This document shows, one piece after another, positions 61,496 through 64,000 of a DNA stretch of 64,000 nt; position 1 is the first letter of the stretch; the number at the start of each line of letters is the position of its first letter. Both the position numbers and the translations under genes were made by a program. Source of the DNA: Pyrocephalus nanus (lineage: Eukaryota; Chordata; Aves; Passeriformes; Tyrannidae); assembly GCA_038380795.1 (NCBI GenBank), contig CM076268.1, forward strand, positions 1,847,501 to 1,911,500. Direction: 5' to 3'. Under the pieces are notes generated by a model. The model worked only from the letters and a program-made list of their open reading frames with translations. It was not told where the DNA came from and did no database searches.

Positions 61496-64000
61496 AAGTT
61501 TCTTGGAATATTCTTTCCTCAAATGATAAGCATTCCTGAACTTACATTAAATAGAGGTGGTTCTTCTGGTATGCACAGATAAATGCTGGATGTGAAGGCT
61601 TGCATGAGCTGATGAGAGAGGGAATTGCTGCACTGATTTAACAGATACTGATTAGCCTAAAAATATTCACTTAAAATAAAACTAAAAGTAAATTGGAGGA
61701 AGACTGGGTAATCATGATCTCATAATACTGAAGAATGTGCATGGCTTGAATAATAACTTTGGTAGTTTTTGCAGGCACACAGAAAAATTGGCATTGAGGT
61801 TACTCAGTGAGCAGTCATTAATTAATTAGAAGGTACAATAATGTGTTTAGCCTGTGCAGTACAGAAAATTGAGACAAAACCGATTTCCAGAGGTAATTGC
61901 AGAAATACATAATTATTGTGAAGGGTCTGATTTCCTTTCCATGTTTCTGTGCTTTTCAAAAACAAAACAAAAAAACAAAACCGAACATTTTCTTTAGCTA
62001 TTTTTTATCTCAGCTGGTAACTCCCAGAACAGCTGGTCACAAACACATCAAACAGGCTGTTTGAAAAGACAAAAAGTGTTTTACAAGTGAAAGGAAGGAT
62101 GTAAATAAAAGGGAAGGGAAGAGCTGTTTTCCAGTCTAATCGTTTAACCATGACACCACAGACATGTAGATCAGAGAGAGAGACATCAAAAGCAAAAGTA
62201 TTTCTACAGGTATCTGGGTTCTATAAACTGTCTTGTTGAAGTTCAATATATTTTGATTATGAAAAGTCACTGCAGTGTTTTATCACAGGGGTATAGGGTG
62301 CCCTGAGTTTCTTGTATAAACATTGAATTGGACTCTGGAATTACAAGTTGGGTCAGGCCCAGAAGACGCTGGATGAAGACCCAAAAATAGAGTGGAAAAC
62401 ACTCTGCAGGCAGTGCCAGGAATTAAAATCTTTGTAAAATCCCACCTGAATGTCCCAGCTTCCCCTTCCAGCTGTTCCCTGTCCCTTCAGCACGTGCCTC
62501 GTGCTGCGATCAACACGTGCTTTCAACACGAGTGCCACAGCCTGCAGGTGGTGGCACTGATGGTGACAGTCTTGTGGTGCCCCCTCTGCCCTCTATTAAC
62601 GCTGTGAAAAGCCAGCCTTGTCCTGGATTTAGAGCAGAGCTGTGGAGGATGCAGGAAGGTTTGTTCCAGCTCAGCCACCCCAGCAGCCTTTGAAACCCTG
62701 GGTGGGAAATTCTGCTCTGCTCGGTTTGGATGGGTTTGATTTGGAGCTGGAAAACAACTCAGCCTTTGTAGCTGTCACTTTTAATAATTTCTGCTTTGTA
62801 GCATCTGATTCCCTGGCAGCAGGGGTTTTTTAATCTGATTTTAATTTTTAAGCTGAGGAACTTTAAGCCTTGAGTGGTGGCAGAACTCAAGGTGAGTCAG
62901 CTGGTGTTACACTGGTGTTTGAGATAACCAGATAATGAGCCCAAGACCACAGGAAAAAAAACACATTTGATCCTGCTTCAATTTTAAGAAGATGAGCTGT
63001 GGAACTCTGGTTGAACTTCTCTGCACCTTGGATATGAGTCCTTTGATTGAAGCATGACAATTGCTCCTTCAGGAAAGGCTCGTGTCACTGCGTGCAGATT
63101 TGTTTTGTATCGAGCCATCCCTGTCCACTTCAACCCAGAATACTTGAGAGAACCTAAGAATAGAGCTCAGGAGCAATAATAATAATGATTGCTTTTATCT
63201 TTCTGTTGGTTTGTGCATGTACAAGAGAGAGATGCCAGTTTACACCTCTGGGTTAAAAGAATCAAAAGAGAAAATGAGTAAGCAGGGGAAATAAGTGAGT
63301 TGAGCAGATGGCAGTGGGGTTCTTGGCAGTCCAACCTCACTGGTGTTAGAAAACTCTTCTTCCAGCAACTTGCTTGCTCTGGAGGGCAGTGGTGAGTGAG
63401 TGCTATCCTTGGGATGGAGGGAGAAGGAATTCCAGGGATGGAGGGGCAAATTCCCAAATTGGCTTGTAAGAGGTGCACTTGTAAATGGTTTCCTCTGCTG
63501 GCAGTGCCCTTAGGAGCTGCAGACAGCTGGCTTCTGGAGCTCTCATAAAATCCTGCTCACACTGATAAACCTTCTAGGAGCCTGGCAAAGTGTGAAAATT
63601 CACTGGTGCAATTCCATTTTATATCTTACTGTTTTATGTGAAGGTAAACTTCTTTCCTTTAGGCAAAGAAACCAAGTCAGCCTCAGTTGTTATTTGCTTT
63701 TTCATCAATCACTTTGAACTCTACCAGTGCAAAACATTGCATGAGAGCTGGGTATTATCACCTTATACGAAAGAAAAATTCCGTGGTGAGGGCTTGGGAA
63801 TGATATTTGACCCAGCAGTGATTTGGGGTTGGTGTTAACCCTCTTACTTCCCTTCTGAACCACCAGTTATTGCCCTTCCTGCATCCTGCTTAGAGATGGA
63901 GAAAATGCTGCATGGAAGGATTAAAGCCAAATGAGCCAAATCACTCCTAGTGGCAGCCCCGTGGAGCTGCATTTATGGTAGAAATAGCAGAACAGTCACT

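Larger units (their letters stand above)
45841..64000. other. Intergenic region downstream of PLPP4
   Basis: About 18 kb with no recognisable exon, RNA gene or promoter. It contains CR1 fragments at 55635-55943, 57240-57302 and 61088-61160, plus simple repeats. Open frames of up to about 140 codons on either strand resemble no known protein, and the longest one overlaps the CR1. In amniotes as I recall, the next gene in this direction is WDR11, then FGFR2 beyond it; neither is visible here. Confidence 0.7.

Noticed and set aside
45841..64000. Search for the neighbouring gene WDR11 or other coding exons
   Set aside because: No WD-repeat coding or other conserved exon with splice sites was seen; the region appears intergenic.
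1..64000. Bacterial-type systems, CRISPR arrays, tRNA or rRNA genes
   Set aside because: No regular spacer-repeat array or rRNA-like block was seen by eye, and the sequence is clearly vertebrate. tRNAs and small RNAs would need a covariance search to exclude fully.

Overview
This is vertebrate nuclear DNA, almost certainly from a bird and probably a passerine. The signs are 3'-anchored CR1 LINE fragments, including one ending in the ATTCTGTG-type octamer, pieces of an avian ERV-type LTR in both orientations, moderate GC with many A/T homopolymers, and one spliced gene with long introns. There is no operon structure, CRISPR array or prokaryotic gene. The only protein-coding gene I can support is PLPP4 (phospholipid phosphatase 4, formerly PPAPDC1A) on the + strand.

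Layout: 1-14825 is the 3' part of PLPP4 intron 1; the start-codon exon lies upstream of the window. Six coding exons follow at 14826-14934, 19167-19257, 21985-22048, 23482-23606, 38282-38452 and 42840-43039. All splice junctions are GT-AG, and the phases join into one open frame ending in TGA at 43037-43039. With the 18 codons plus two bases expected from exon 1, the product would be 271 aa, the length I recall for human PLPP4. The 3' UTR begins at 43040; poly(A) signals near 43939, 44735 and 45816 are candidates for its end. From about 45840 to 64000 I see no gene. This is intergenic sequence with three CR1 fragments, simple repeats and possible conserved non-coding stretches.

The encoded protein is a six-helix membrane lipid phosphatase of the PAP2 family. 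All three catalytic motifs (K-x6-RP, PSxHS, SRx5Hx3D) are intact. Two are interrupted by introns: motif 1 by intron 4, and the catalytic Asp codon of motif 3 by intron 6.

I found no convincing previously undescribed biological system. The structures most worth a second look are two abutting near-perfect hairpins in intron 5 (25991-26035), a diverged ~92-bp tandem duplication in intron 5 (36958-37143), oppositely oriented LTR relics on either side of exons 2-6, and an unexplained 206-codon cysteine-rich open frame in intron 1. Residue numbers assume a human-like exon 1. Family comparisons are from memory, and no search was run.
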